Virus record (IMG/VR): IMGVR_UViG_3300033150_000806
Coordinates: 1 to 21,960 of that record
Reading direction: 5' to 3' (one strand)
Length of the DNA stretch: 21,960 bases
DNA from: a virus
Shown piece by piece: positions 7,499 through 13,841 of the stretch. Numbering within the stretch: position 1 is the first letter of the stretch; each line of letters begins with the position of its first letter. The position numbers and the translations under genes were made by a program. Below the pieces are notes generated by a model. That model made no database searches and had not been told where the DNA came from. It was given only the letters and a program-made list of their open reading frames with translations.

Positions 7499-7650
7499 CT
7501 GACTTAGAAGAACTCCAAAGATTAGCTGACAAGAGAATCTTAATGAAGGTTATGTTTGAAATTCACTTTGAGGCACTTAAAATACGCTGTCAGACAAGTG
7601 AACTCAAGATGAAAAAGGATGACGGAGAGTTTAAGAGGGGTTGTAGATGA
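7495..7650 (+). CDS. 51-aa basic helical protein
   Basis: ATG 7495 overlaps the previous stop. The product opens MTDLEELQRLADKRI and is helical and lysine-rich, ending KRGCR. It has no recognised family. An ATG at 7647 overlaps its stop, but that reading frame is the antisense of an HNH gene, so an original downstream gene may have been displaced there. Confidence 0.5.
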   Translation: MTDLEELQRLADKRILMKVMFEIHFEALKIRCQTSELKMKKDDGEFKRGCR

Positions 7651-7667
7651 GCAAAACAAAAATTGAA

Positions 7668-8159
7668 TTACAGGAGTTGCGATTGGTTACTGAGCAATGC
7701 TTCAAGTTCCTGTATTCTCTTGGCTTTGGCCGAAAGAATAAGGCGATGTTTCCTGTCAGGGAGAGCTATGAGATTGACAGGTCTATTATCATTTCTTATT
7801 CCATTAAGGTGATGGATTACCCAACCATTTGGCAGGAGTTTATTGTGAGCCTTTTCCCATACCAATATATGCTCGCAGACATATCCTCTTTTATCTGCTC
7901 TAGAATGTTCTGGAAAGAGTATCTTAATATATCCTCTTATCTCACGCCTGCCACCTTTATATACAGCATTTCCAATTCGCCTCTCACCAGAACGAACGGC
8001 TATCTTGTAAGCGCAGGACTTACAATGTTGAGACCTATAATCAATGAGTTTACCACAAGAGCAAAGTTTCCTGTGCCTGAGACGGCTTTCTTTGCTTTGT
8101 CGCAACTTCTTTTCACGATGAGAATGATAATATTGACGATGATATTCTTTCGTATCCAT
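7668..8159 (-). CDS. HNH endonuclease inserted antisense in the early operon
   Basis: A 163-residue protein read leftward. It has a basic N-terminus, then a zinc pair set (Cys 33, 35, 46, 49: CSCG, CKSC), then the HNH core (GYVCEHILVW, GWVIHHLNGI, RPVNLIAL) with His 97, His 116-117 and Asn 129. This is the free-standing HNH homing-endonuclease type common in phages. It runs opposite to all surrounding genes and has its own promoter, the mark of an invading selfish element. The long rightward frame on the other strand is a shadow. Confidence 0.88.
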   Translation of the reverse strand: MDTKEYHRQYYHSHREKKLRQSKESRLRHRKLCSCGKLIDYRSQHCKSCAYKIAVRSGERRIGNAVYKGGRREIRGYIKILFPEHSRADKRGYVCEHILVWEKAHNKLLPNGWVIHHLNGIRNDNRPVNLIALPDRKHRLILSAKAKRIQELEALLSNQSQLL

Positions 8160-8194
8160 AATTTAATTGTAACACAAAATACAACAATATGCAA
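8160..8194 (-). promoter_or_regulatory. leaderless-type promoter of the HNH gene
   Basis: Read leftward: TTGCAT (8189-8194), a 17-bp spacer, extended TGT, then TACAAT (8166-8171), then exactly six bases to the ATG. The same -10/6-nt/ATG layout occurs at 3451. No ribosome-binding site lies before this ATG, so leaderless initiation is expected. The -35 half matches weakly (TTG only), but the extended -10 compensates. Confidence 0.6.
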
Positions 8195-8206
8195 GGGGGT
8201 AATGTA

Positions 8207-9028
8207 ATGCAAAAGACATCTATAGAGTGGGTTCGTAATCCTGATGGTAGTCAAGGATATACATTCAACCCCATCACAGGTTGCTTAAATAATTGTCCCT
8301 ACTGCTACGCCAGGAAGTTGGCTAATGGGCGGTTGAAGCAGAGGTATCTGGCGAATCATAATGTTGCTGATACTTCTCAACGATTGCGTGACCCCAATAG
8401 TTCATTATGGGATAGAGTAGTAACAGACCCCTTCTATCCCCGCTTCTGGCCGGAGAGGTTAAAGAAGCCTTACAATCCGATAATGCCAGTAGGAATATTC
8501 GTCTGCAATATGGGGGAATTATTCGGCGACTGGATACCACAAAATTGGCAAGAACAAATCTTTGAAGTTATCAAAGGCAGACCCCAACACCGCTTCTACT
8601 TGCTCACCAAGCAGCCCCAGAACCTGGTGAAGTTCAGCCCGTTCCCTGATAACTGCTGGGTGGGTGTGACGGCTACAGGATTGCAGATGTTCAACAAAGC
8701 GATGTTCAATCTCCAACAGATAGAAGCAGAGGTAAAGTATATCAGCCTTGAGCCATTGCTTGAGGAAATACCTATGAGTTCAAGTTGGCTGACTCTATTA
8801 GGGCAACCGATTATTCAATGGGTAATCATCGGGGCTCAGACCAAGCCTACTATTTACCCTAAGATAGAGTGGGTGCAGGAGATAGTAGAGGTTGCGGATA
8901 AGGCAGGGATATCGGTGTTTCTGAAGGATAATCTCGGCAATTTATTATTCGTTAAAGAACGCCTTGCCTTCCGAACATTCGATGATAGATTTATGCTTGA
9001 GAAACTAAGACAGGAGTTCCCGAAGTGA
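8207..9028 (+). CDS. DUF5131 (phage Gp37/Gp68) radical-SAM-like protein
   Basis: About 273 residues from ATG 8207, with AAGGGGG (8193-8199) at 7 nt; an upstream ATG at 8189 lacks a site. The motif C-x3-C-x2-C (GCLNNCPYCYA, Cys 26, 30, 33) is the radical-SAM iron-sulfur signature. TFNPITGC and PVGIFVCNMGELFGDWIP are hallmarks of the Gp37/Gp68 family. Later strands (HRFYLLTKQPQNL, VKYISLEPLLE) fit a partial TIM barrel. The family's reaction is not established. Partners often seen with it (three-Cys-motif proteins) are not present in this window. Confidence 0.85.
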   Translation: MQKTSIEWVRNPDGSQGYTFNPITGCLNNCPYCYARKLANGRLKQRYLANHNVADTSQRLRDPNSSLWDRVVTDPFYPRFWPERLKKPYNPIMPVGIFVCNMGELFGDWIPQNWQEQIFEVIKGRPQHRFYLLTKQPQNLVKFSPFPDNCWVGVTATGLQMFNKAMFNLQQIEAEVKYISLEPLLEEIPMSSSWLTLLGQPIIQWVIIGAQTKPTIYPKIEWVQEIVEVADKAGISVFLKDNLGNLLFVKERLAFRTFDDRFMLEKLRQEFPK

Positions 9029-9192
9029 GTGATACAACACCAAAGCCTGACTATCCCTGCTCTTGTGGTAGCAGTGATTGGTATTGGCCGGGTGATTACT
9101 ACTGGGGCAATAAGGGGTGGCTCTGTAGGGGGTGCCATCCACCGCCAGTAGGGTATATAATAAAGGATGATGAGGTAGTGAAAGATGAGTGA
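9025..9192 (+). CDS. 55-aa zinc-ribbon protein (GTG start)
   Basis: GTG 9025 overlaps the previous stop, with AGGAG 8 nt upstream. It reads MSDTTPKPDYPCSCGSSDWY and later WLCRGCHPPP. Two CxC/CxxC pairs about 20 residues apart, with Trp-rich strands between, give a zinc-ribbon-like fold as in many small phage proteins. Its stop overlaps the start of the next gene. Confidence 0.65.
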   Translation: MSDTTPKPDYPCSCGSSDWYWPGDYYWGNKGWLCRGCHPPPVGYIIKDDEVVKDE

Positions 9193-9505
9193 ACCGATGT
9201 TTGTAGATGGCAGGGTAGTAGGGCAGCTAGACTTCGGCGTTTTCTTTCAGCGTATCTCTACCAGGCATATATATCGGGCTATGAACGCTAAGGGGATGGA
9301 TGTCAACCTGCATCGTGCACTCCGGGGTAAGTGTTGGAAATGGCGCCTTGAGTTTGAGGATACCAAGAGGGTTATCGAGATAGACTATGATAGGATTGAG
9401 ATATCTGGCAAGCTAATACCAGTTGTGGGAGTTGGTCTTCAGTGGATGGTGAGGCTTGATTTGTTCGATGAGCTTATGCCAGCGACCCAAAGGAGAATGA
9501 TATGA
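9185..9505 (+). CDS. 106-aa unknown protein
   Basis: A 106-residue protein with a basic middle (NLHRALRGKCWKWRLEFE) and alternating beta strands (RVIEIDYDRIEISGKLIPVVGVG). ATG 9185 sits in the end of the preceding gene (8-nt overlap), and its stop overlaps the next ATG. No family is recognised. It may be a small RNA- or DNA-binding protein, judging by its net positive middle part; this is weak. Confidence 0.6.
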   Translation: MSEPMFVDGRVVGQLDFGVFFQRISTRHIYRAMNAKGMDVNLHRALRGKCWKWRLEFEDTKRVIEIDYDRIEISGKLIPVVGVGLQWMVRLDLFDELMPATQRRMI

Positions 9506-9786
9506 TAGGCAGGAGACTAAGCCCGCTTGTCTATTATGGAGAGGAAACGGTGATTATGGACTTTGACACCTATGAGGGAAGATTAGCTTGCTATAAAGAT
9601 GGGCAGGGTGGCCTTGCGTGTTTTATTCCCAAGTGTCCCAAGTGCGGTCGCTTCGTTAAGGCTGGTGATGTTTGGGTGAGTTTTGATGGCGAGGCGAATT
9701 TAGAAAGACCAAACGCAGTATGTAAAAAATGCGGGGAAGTAACTATGCCGTTTGACGGCTACTGGGGTGACGAAGATTTTGCCTAA
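9502..9786 (+). CDS. 94-aa zinc-ribbon protein
   Basis: A 94-residue protein with CPKCGR (near 44) and CKKCGE (near 73), the two knuckles of a zinc ribbon, separated by a strand-rich loop. The C-terminus is acidic (YWGDEDFA). ATG 9502 follows AAGGAGAATGAT. The first part of the gene contains one copy of a 20-bp direct repeat whose second copy lies just past the stop. Function unknown. Confidence 0.65.
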   Translation: MIGRRLSPLVYYGEETVIMDFDTYEGRLACYKDGQGGLACFIPKCPKCGRFVKAGDVWVSFDGEANLERPNAVCKKCGEVTMPFDGYWGDEDFA

Positions 9787-9812
9787 CACCCACTTGTCTA
9801 TTATGGAGAGGA
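9526..9812 (+). repeat. 20-bp direct repeat pair bracketing the 94-aa gene
   Basis: An identical 20-bp stretch beginning CTTGTCTATT and ending GGAGAGGA occurs at 9526-9545, inside the start of the zinc-ribbon gene, and again at 9793-9812, after its stop and just before the next ribosome-binding site. The spacing is 267 bp. It looks like the trace of a duplication or of recombination between gene starts. Confidence 0.85.
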
Positions 9813-9825
9813 GGGAGAAATAGAA

Positions 9826-10035
9826 ATGGGTAGGAGTAAATGTATTAGTCTCTGGAGATTCAAGGAAATAATCAATCAGTGTTGGAAAAGAAGAGGTGGT
9901 GCGAGGGGAATGAAAGTAATCTTCTACGTTGGCAATGATGAGTATGAACTAGATAGAATAGGGCAATTCGGTGTAATCCCTGATGTTACTATCACATTAA
10001 AGCCCAAAGGAGGGAAAAATGACACAGGAGATTAA
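9826..10035 (+). CDS. 69-aa unknown protein
   Basis: A 69-residue protein from ATG 9826 after GGAGGGAGAAATAGAA. The second half (MKVIFYVGNDEYELDRIGQF) could itself be a start (ATG 9910, close to AGGGG), so the true N-terminus is uncertain. The C-terminus is strand-rich (VTITLKPKGG). No family is recognised. It overlaps the next gene by 17 nt. Confidence 0.5.
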   Translation: MGRSKCISLWRFKEIINQCWKRRGGARGMKVIFYVGNDEYELDRIGQFGVIPDVTITLKPKGGKNDTGD

Positions 10036-10363
10036 CCAGCAGGAATTACAGGAGTTCTGGGAGTGGTGCGGGTTCTATCGTTGGAATTCACCTAATGACT
10101 ATATAGCAAGGAATTGGTGGCATAATCCCGACCCCAATAATAATGATAGTCACTCTTTACCCCCCATAGACCTCAACAGCCTCTTTAGGTATGCGGTGCC
10201 GAAAGTGGATAATGTCAGGCTTATTATGAATGTGGCTCCCAGTGGTGATGTGTTCTGGAATGGAGAAGTTGAGTATAGTGGTAGCGAGGGAAAGGTAACA
10301 CACGAAGACCCCGCTCTAGCCCTCTACCAAGCAATTCAGAAAGCAAGGAGGGAAACTAAATGA
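10019..10363 (+). CDS. phage ABA-sandwich-like protein
   Basis: A 114-residue protein after AAAGGAGGGAAAA. It has an N-terminal EFWEWCGFYRW segment, a proline-rich linker (PDPNNN, SLPPIDLNSLFRYAVPK) and a C-terminal helix PALALYQAIQKA. This pattern, with a WC-x-W opening, a conserved 'LFRYAVPKVD'-like strand and a final 'PALALxxAI' helix, resembles small phage proteins annotated with an ABA-sandwich domain. The function of that family is not known. Confidence 0.6.
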   Translation: MTQEINQQELQEFWEWCGFYRWNSPNDYIARNWWHNPDPNNNDSHSLPPIDLNSLFRYAVPKVDNVRLIMNVAPSGDVFWNGEVEYSGSEGKVTHEDPALALYQAIQKARRETK

Positions 10364-10836
10364 CAGATAGGATTGAGGAAGTAAAGAAGATACTTGAGAG
10401 GCATTGGCATATAGTCGTTGCAGACGAGCCACTAGAGAGATTTACTGATACCTCGCTTGATGATTTAGCTAAAGAACTCTCCCAGTTACTCTCCCAACCC
10501 TTAACTGATGAGGGACTCGGATGGAAAGATACGGTGATGAGTGATGAACAATTAGACATAGTAATGCGAGGTAGGCGAGAACAAATTGAATACCAAGCCG
10601 AAGCAACTTGGAACAAAGCCCTTACCCTACTCCAGTGCAGGGTAGAGGAAATGAAGCTTTACTACCAGACCTGTTTACTGGAAGCAAGGGAAGATGTCGC
10701 CAGGCAGGAGAGGGAAAGGATAATTGAATGGGGTGAAGAAGAATGTAGTGGACACGGGATTTACAAGTATAGCATCAAAAGACGACAGTGCTACAACTGT
10801 TGGCAAGCCCTCAAGGGTGATAAGGAGGGGATATGA
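10360..10836 (+). CDS. 158-aa coiled-coil protein with C-terminal Cys motif
   Basis: A 158-residue protein whose ATG overlaps the previous stop (ATGA). Much of residues 1-115 is helical and charged (EEVKKILERHWH, DDLAKELSQLLSQ, EDVARQERERIIEWG). The end carries CSGHG and RQCYNCW, a possible metal site. Such layouts occur in small phage accessory proteins of unknown role. No enzyme motif is seen. Confidence 0.6.
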   Translation: MTDRIEEVKKILERHWHIVVADEPLERFTDTSLDDLAKELSQLLSQPLTDEGLGWKDTVMSDEQLDIVMRGRREQIEYQAEATWNKALTLLQCRVEEMKLYYQTCLLEAREDVARQERERIIEWGEEECSGHGIYKYSIKRRQCYNCWQALKGDKEGI

Positions 10837-11045
10837 GGCAATTACCTTGCCCGGTCCCGGGGTGTCTTCGTAATATATCAATCACTTCAAAGTATGGAGT
10901 CTGTGCTCACCACAATGACCTATTCGTAGCCATAACTTACTATCTTCAACAGGCACAGAAGCAAGCGAGTCAGTCCACTAGGAAAGGGGGCAGACCTGGG
11001 GAGAGGGTAAGCCCAGGGGGATTGATACTACCACCAGGTTATTAG
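10833..11045 (+). CDS. 70-aa zinc-finger protein
   Basis: A 70-residue protein; the ATG overlaps the previous stop and follows AAGGAGGGGAT. The start reads MRQLPCPVPGC, then CAHH (Cys 6, 11 and CAHH near 24-27), a compact CCCH-type knuckle followed by a helix (YYLQQAQKQAS) and a Gly/Pro-rich tail. Possible nucleic acid binding; unproven. Confidence 0.6.
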   Translation: MRQLPCPVPGCLRNISITSKYGVCAHHNDLFVAITYYLQQAQKQASQSTRKGGRPGERVSPGGLILPPGY

Positions 11046-11054
11046 AGGCTCACA

Positions 11055-11258
11055 ATGCACAGCACATTAGACAGGAAAACATACCCGCTCTGGGAGTGCC
11101 TATCAGCTAAGGCGCTGGTTCTGCTAGTAGAATACCAGTGGGATACATACGGCTTGAGACTCGATTTACTGTGCCGGTTCCCTGAGATTGAAAAGTTGCC
11201 TGAGTTAGAGCATATAATGAAGCAGAGACCAAAAGCTGTATCACGGAGTAGGAAGTGA
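11055..11258 (+). CDS. 67-aa unknown helical protein
   Basis: A 67-residue protein with AGAGG before its ATG. Helical segments (ECLSAKALVLLVEYQWD, PEIEKLPELEHIMKQ) precede a basic tail (RPKAVSRSRK). Similar short proteins are common next to phage methyltransferases, but no family is recognised. Its stop overlaps a relict methyltransferase start (11255). Confidence 0.5.
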   Translation: MHSTLDRKTYPLWECLSAKALVLLVEYQWDTYGLRLDLLCRFPEIEKLPELEHIMKQRPKAVSRSRK

Positions 11259-11314
11259 AACCTTACTATCAAGATGAATGGGTAACGATATGTGGTATGA
11301 AGAATATGGAATAA
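11255..11314 (+). pseudogene. relict N-terminus of a second DNA methyltransferase
   Basis: The frame from GTG 11255 reads MKPYYQDEWVTICG and then runs out at a TAA by 11314. Aligned with residues 13-26 of the intact methyltransferase just downstream (TKPFYGDDWVAIIKG), it is clearly homologous: K-P-aromatic-Y-x-D-D/E-W-V-x-I. It therefore looks like the stump of another methyltransferase gene, or a partial duplication, left in front of the current one. Confidence 0.6.
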
Positions 11315-11943
11315 CCAAGCCGTTTTACGGCGATGATTGGGTAGCGATTATCAAGGGTGATTGCCGTGAGGAATTACCTAAAATAACAAAGCCTGTGGAC
11401 TTGGTGCTGACTGACCCGCCATATACTTCCGGCGATATTGGTAAAAGACACGAAAATAGTAATGGGCATATTCCCGATGCCTCTTGGTTCGGTGAGGCCA
11501 TTCGCTTGACGGGAAACCTTATTTTTACACCAGGCATCACTCATATATGGGATTATCCGCCGGCTAAGTGGGTGCTATGTTGGTATAAACCCAGTTCTCC
11601 GTCTTTCAGTAAATTAGGTGGTTACAATATCTGGGAGCCAATACTTTTCTATGGTAGATACAGGAAAGTTATTCACGATGTTTTGGAGCAAGTGCCTTTG
11701 AATTTCATCACAGAAGAATGGGCAAAACACCCCTGCCCTAAGCCCCCCCCACTTTGGGAGAAGTTAGTGAGCTACATTTCGGACCCGGGAGAAATTATTT
11801 TAGACCCCTTCCTCGGCTCAGGGACAACGGCTTATTGTGCCAAGAAGTTAAACCGCAAGTGCATCGGCATAGAGCTAGAGGAGAAGTATTGTGAGATTGC
11901 AGCGAAAAGGTGTTCGCAGTCTGTTATGAGGTTAGATATATGA
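11278..11943 (+). CDS. DNA N6-adenine / N4-cytosine methyltransferase
   Basis: A 221-residue protein. Motif IV is TDPPY (DPPY 46-49) and motif I is DPFLGSGTT (176-184). IV before I is the beta-class order. There is an ISDPGEIILDPF strand and a C-terminal GIELEEKYCEIA segment for S-adenosylmethionine binding. It transfers a methyl group to an exocyclic amine in DNA; the base (A or C) cannot be told from this. ATG 11278 or 11290 could start it; no clear ribosome-binding site is present. No restriction enzyme is nearby, so protection against host restriction is the likely job (inference). Confidence 0.85.
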   Translation: MGNDMWYEEYGITKPFYGDDWVAIIKGDCREELPKITKPVDLVLTDPPYTSGDIGKRHENSNGHIPDASWFGEAIRLTGNLIFTPGITHIWDYPPAKWVLCWYKPSSPSFSKLGGYNIWEPILFYGRYRKVIHDVLEQVPLNFITEEWAKHPCPKPPPLWEKLVSYISDPGEIILDPFLGSGTTAYCAKKLNRKCIGIELEEKYCEIAAKRCSQSVMRLDI

Positions 11944-12386
11944 CTAAGAAGGAATGGTATAGCCCTCACGCAGTAACCAGATATTCTAAGGCTCAGGTGA
12001 AGTGGCTCATACCTCATCTGCCGTTACTTCGGTCCGGCAGTTATCCAAGAAACCCCAAAGAGACAGGCTATACCGATTCAGCTATCAATCAGAGACAAGT
12101 CAAAGCCAGCGCCTCATTTGAATTATCAGCAAGTATCGCAGCAGAACTTGACATTCGTCTGCAACGTGCCGGGGTAGATGGTTTACTCTTGGAGTTCCTT
12201 TACGCCTTTGACCCAGCTGACGAGCTCTTTGTCATCGAACACATAGCACAATGCCTGAACCTGGAGAGAAGAGAAGTAACACAGCGTATCAGGAACGCAC
12301 TATACTTTGTCTCTGGTCAGGATAGAAAGAAAACCACCTATGCCAGATATATCAGGGACAATTATAGAACCTTGAGGGTGAAATGA
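11940..12386 (+). CDS. ArpU/RinA-like phage late regulator
   Basis: A 148-residue protein. ATG 11940 overlaps the methyltransferase stop (ATGA). The middle is helical (DIRLQRAGVDGLLLEFLYAF), and the C-terminal third (97-145) resembles a sigma-region-4-type helix-turn-helix (FVIEHIAQCLNLERREVTQRI) followed by a basic RKKTTYARYIRDNYR tail. Position at the end of the early operon and size fit the ArpU/RinA type of late transcription activators. Family identity is inferred from layout, not from a strong motif. Confidence 0.5.
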   Translation: MTKKEWYSPHAVTRYSKAQVKWLIPHLPLLRSGSYPRNPKETGYTDSAINQRQVKASASFELSASIAAELDIRLQRAGVDGLLLEFLYAFDPADELFVIEHIAQCLNLERREVTQRIRNALYFVSGQDRKKTTYARYIRDNYRTLRVK

Positions 12387-12430
12387 AAAGCAAACCTAAA
12401 TTATTAGACTTATTCTGTGGGGCTACTTAA
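12383..12430 (+). pseudogene. truncated cytosine-C5 methyltransferase start
   Basis: ATG 12383 overlaps the preceding stop and reads MKSKPKLLDLFCGAT before a TAA at 12428. LLDLFCGA is motif I of Dcm-type cytosine-C5 methyltransferases (normally continued by GG). The rest of the enzyme is gone, and the sequence after GGGGCT does not resume it in any frame. The ATGA coupling shows the operon formerly continued into a full enzyme. Confidence 0.75.
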
Positions 12431-12431
12431 C

Positions 12432-12461
12432 TTATTATGTGGCTTATGGTACAATTAGTGT
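12432..12461 (+). promoter_or_regulatory. weak promoter-like site in front of a five-codon ORF
   Basis: TGG-TACAAT (TACAAT 12450-12455) is followed by six bases and ATG at 12462. The frame is only MKIRF, then TGA. A TTAACT-like -35 stands 17 bp upstream. It repeats the -10/6-nt/ATG layout of the 3451 and HNH promoters and may be the left-over promoter of a deleted leaderless gene. Confidence 0.4.
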
Positions 12462-12493
12462 ATGAAGATAAGATTTTGATTGTAGTGCGTCTG

Positions 12494-12712
12494 TTAGCCT
12501 ATTTTCTCATAAGCATAAACCCCCTTGATATTGTCTGCCAGGTATTTACCCTTGCTACTGGCATCTAGGAACTCTTTAACAACCCCTTCCGGCACATTAT
12601 GGTAGACATACTCAGCCCCGGAACTGAACCGGACATAGAGCTCTCTCTCATCGGCGTCATAGCCGATAGCATCTATGTTGGATGATACTACCTCAGTCCA
12701 ATTGATGCCCAT
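12494..12712 (-). CDS. KTSC-domain protein
   Basis: About 72 residues from ATG (12712); the alternative GTG at 12721 is rejected because AAAGGGGG then stands too close. The sequence V-S-S-N-I-D-A-I-G-Y-D, LYVRFSSGAEYVYHNVP and KEFLDASSKGKYLADNI matches the small KTSC domain, often seen next to replication genes or fused to DNA-related enzymes. It may bind nucleic acid. It is the last gene of the leftward operon. Confidence 0.8.
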   Translation of the reverse strand: MGINWTEVVSSNIDAIGYDADERELYVRFSSGAEYVYHNVPEGVVKEFLDASSKGKYLADNIKGVYAYEKIG

Positions 12713-12727
12713 TCTATTCACCCCCTT

Positions 12728-12925
12728 TTATTCTGCTCCCGACCGCTGGTTGCGCCAATAGTCTCTCATATTCTCAGCTATCTGGTAGTCCTCGTAGTTC
12801 TCCATCATAGTCCGCATCATACCGAGCAGGTAAGCACGCCTGGCCAGATATGTCCAGCCCAATATGTTCTTTACTCTGCGTGCGCTGTGAAGTAGCTGGA
12901 AGAATAGCCGTCTATCATACGACAT
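12728..12925 (-). CDS. 65-aa basic helical protein
   Basis: A 65-residue protein with AAGGTG about 7 nt before the ATG. It is helical and rich in Arg, Tyr and Met (RRLFFQLLHSARRVKNILGW; GMMRTMMENYEDYQIAENM). No family is recognised. It lies 15 nt before the KTSC gene in the same direction. Confidence 0.6.
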   Translation of the reverse strand: MSYDRRLFFQLLHSARRVKNILGWTYLARRAYLLGMMRTMMENYEDYQIAENMRDYWRNQRSGAE

Positions 12926-13043
12926 AACTAATCACCTTCTTGCCGGTAAGCCTATCTAAGCCAAGCCTCAAGTGGCCGTATGCGTATATATCCAGTGTAT
13001 AGCCAAAGGTAAACAGGTAAGTCCATTCTTTTAGGTCTATCAT
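12915..13043 (-). CDS. 42-aa unknown protein
   Basis: ATG (13043) follows AAAGGGGG with a 9-nt spacer and reads MIDLKEWTYLFTFGYTLDIY; the stop at 12915 overlaps the next gene by 11 nt. It is Tyr- and Leu-rich with a basic end (LTGKKVISYVV). Short but with a good start signal and in line with the operon. Confidence 0.5.
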   Translation of the reverse strand: MIDLKEWTYLFTFGYTLDIYAYGHLRLGLDRLTGKKVISYVV

Positions 13044-13044
13044 C

Positions 13045-13200
13045 TTACTTAACCCCCTTTAATTTATTTGCGCACTTCTTGCAGTAGACTATGCCTCTTA
13101 TCAATACCCCCACAAAGACTTCAGTTCCGCAACCCTTATCACCATAGCCACCACATAGAAAATGGCCTGTCTTATGGTCTATCTTGTTCTTTATTTTCAT
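13045..13200 (-). CDS. 51-aa zinc-ribbon protein
   Basis: Opens MKIKNKIDHKTGHFLCGGYG, then GCGTEVFVG and VYCKKCANK. Four cysteines in two groups (LCGGYGDKGC, YCKKC) make a zinc-ribbon. AAAGGGAG stands 9 nt before the ATG. It ends one base before the next ATG, so coupling is likely. Confidence 0.55.
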   Translation of the reverse strand: MKIKNKIDHKTGHFLCGGYGDKGCGTEVFVGVLIRGIVYCKKCANKLKGVK

Positions 13201-13203
13201 AGC

Positions 13204-13323
13204 TCAACTCCCTTTACAGATAGGGCAACCGAGCGGGCAGGTGGCTTTCATTGCCGGGTCTGTTACATAGCATTTAATTGTCTTACTCCATGGGCATCGT
13301 TTATATGGCTCTTTCTTTCGCAT
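13204..13323 (-). CDS. 39-aa cysteine-rich protein
   Basis: Opens MRKKEPYKRCPWSKTIKCYV and ends KATCPLGCPICKGS. Five cysteines in a 39-residue peptide suggest metal binding. GAGAGGGGG lies 7 nt before the ATG. It fits the run of tiny Cys proteins in this operon. Confidence 0.5.
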   Translation of the reverse strand: MRKKEPYKRCPWSKTIKCYVTDPAMKATCPLGCPICKGS

Positions 13324-13366
13324 AGGCTAACCCCCTCTCTTTATTACTTTATATGGTTAGTGCTAA

Positions 13367-13585
13367 CTAAAATTCAAAAGATGCTCCGCAATTAGGGCAG
13401 ACTGCAAATGCCCGATAAGAATGAGTCTCGTCTTTGATAAACGGCTTGTAATTCATCCCTTTGTGTCCGCAATTCTCGCAGGTTAAACCGATGCAAGCCC
13501 CTTCATCTATTGAAGCCCCATCAATCATTCCCCAATATGGCCTACCTTGCCGGTATCCCGATTCATATAATTCCTGAACATCCAT
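13367..13585 (-). CDS. 72-aa zinc-ribbon protein
   Basis: A 72-residue protein after AAAGGAG. Two knuckles, CENCGHKG and CPNCGASFEF, are about 27 residues apart and form a zinc ribbon. The N-terminus (GYRQGRPYWGMIDGA) is a short strand region. Phage zinc ribbons of this form are often small transcription- or DNA-related accessories. Confidence 0.65.
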   Translation of the reverse strand: MDVQELYESGYRQGRPYWGMIDGASIDEGACIGLTCENCGHKGMNYKPFIKDETHSYRAFAVCPNCGASFEF

Positions 13586-13620
13586 TCCCCTACTCCTTTC
13601 TCCATTATATTAAAATAGTG

Positions 13621-13797
13621 CTAAACTACATCAGTATTGGCTGGTGCTACATTTGCGGGATAGCCACCGTTTAACCAAGCCACCCTTTCAGCAGCTGCTT
13701 CTTTTGTATCGTGGTCGCTCTCAGGATTCCATTTACCATCTGGGGAGTAGAACCCGACAGTCCACAAACCAGGCTCTGATTTAATATAAACATACAT
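13621..13797 (-). CDS. 58-aa unknown phage protein
   Basis: ATG (13797) stands 8 nt after AGGAGGGA and reads MYVYIKSEPGLWTVGFYSPD, later WNPESDHDTKEAAAERVAWLNGGYP. A beta-hairpin followed by an AAAERVAWLNGG helix is a recurring layout of small phage proteins of unknown function. The stop is TAG at 13621. Confidence 0.6.
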   Translation of the reverse strand: MYVYIKSEPGLWTVGFYSPDGKWNPESDHDTKEAAAERVAWLNGGYPANVAPANTDVV

Positions 13798-13841
13798 TTC
13801 TCATTCCCTCCTGATACATATTTGATTGGGTTATACCCCAG

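Noticed and set aside
7647-8207. A 186-codon rightward frame with membrane-like segments
   Set aside because: It is the antisense of a clear HNH endonuclease (GYVCEHILVW, GWVIHHLNGI); the hydrophobic appearance comes from reading the opposite strand.
12387-12493. Searched for a terminator between the converging operons
   Set aside because: No stable stem with a T-run was found on either strand.
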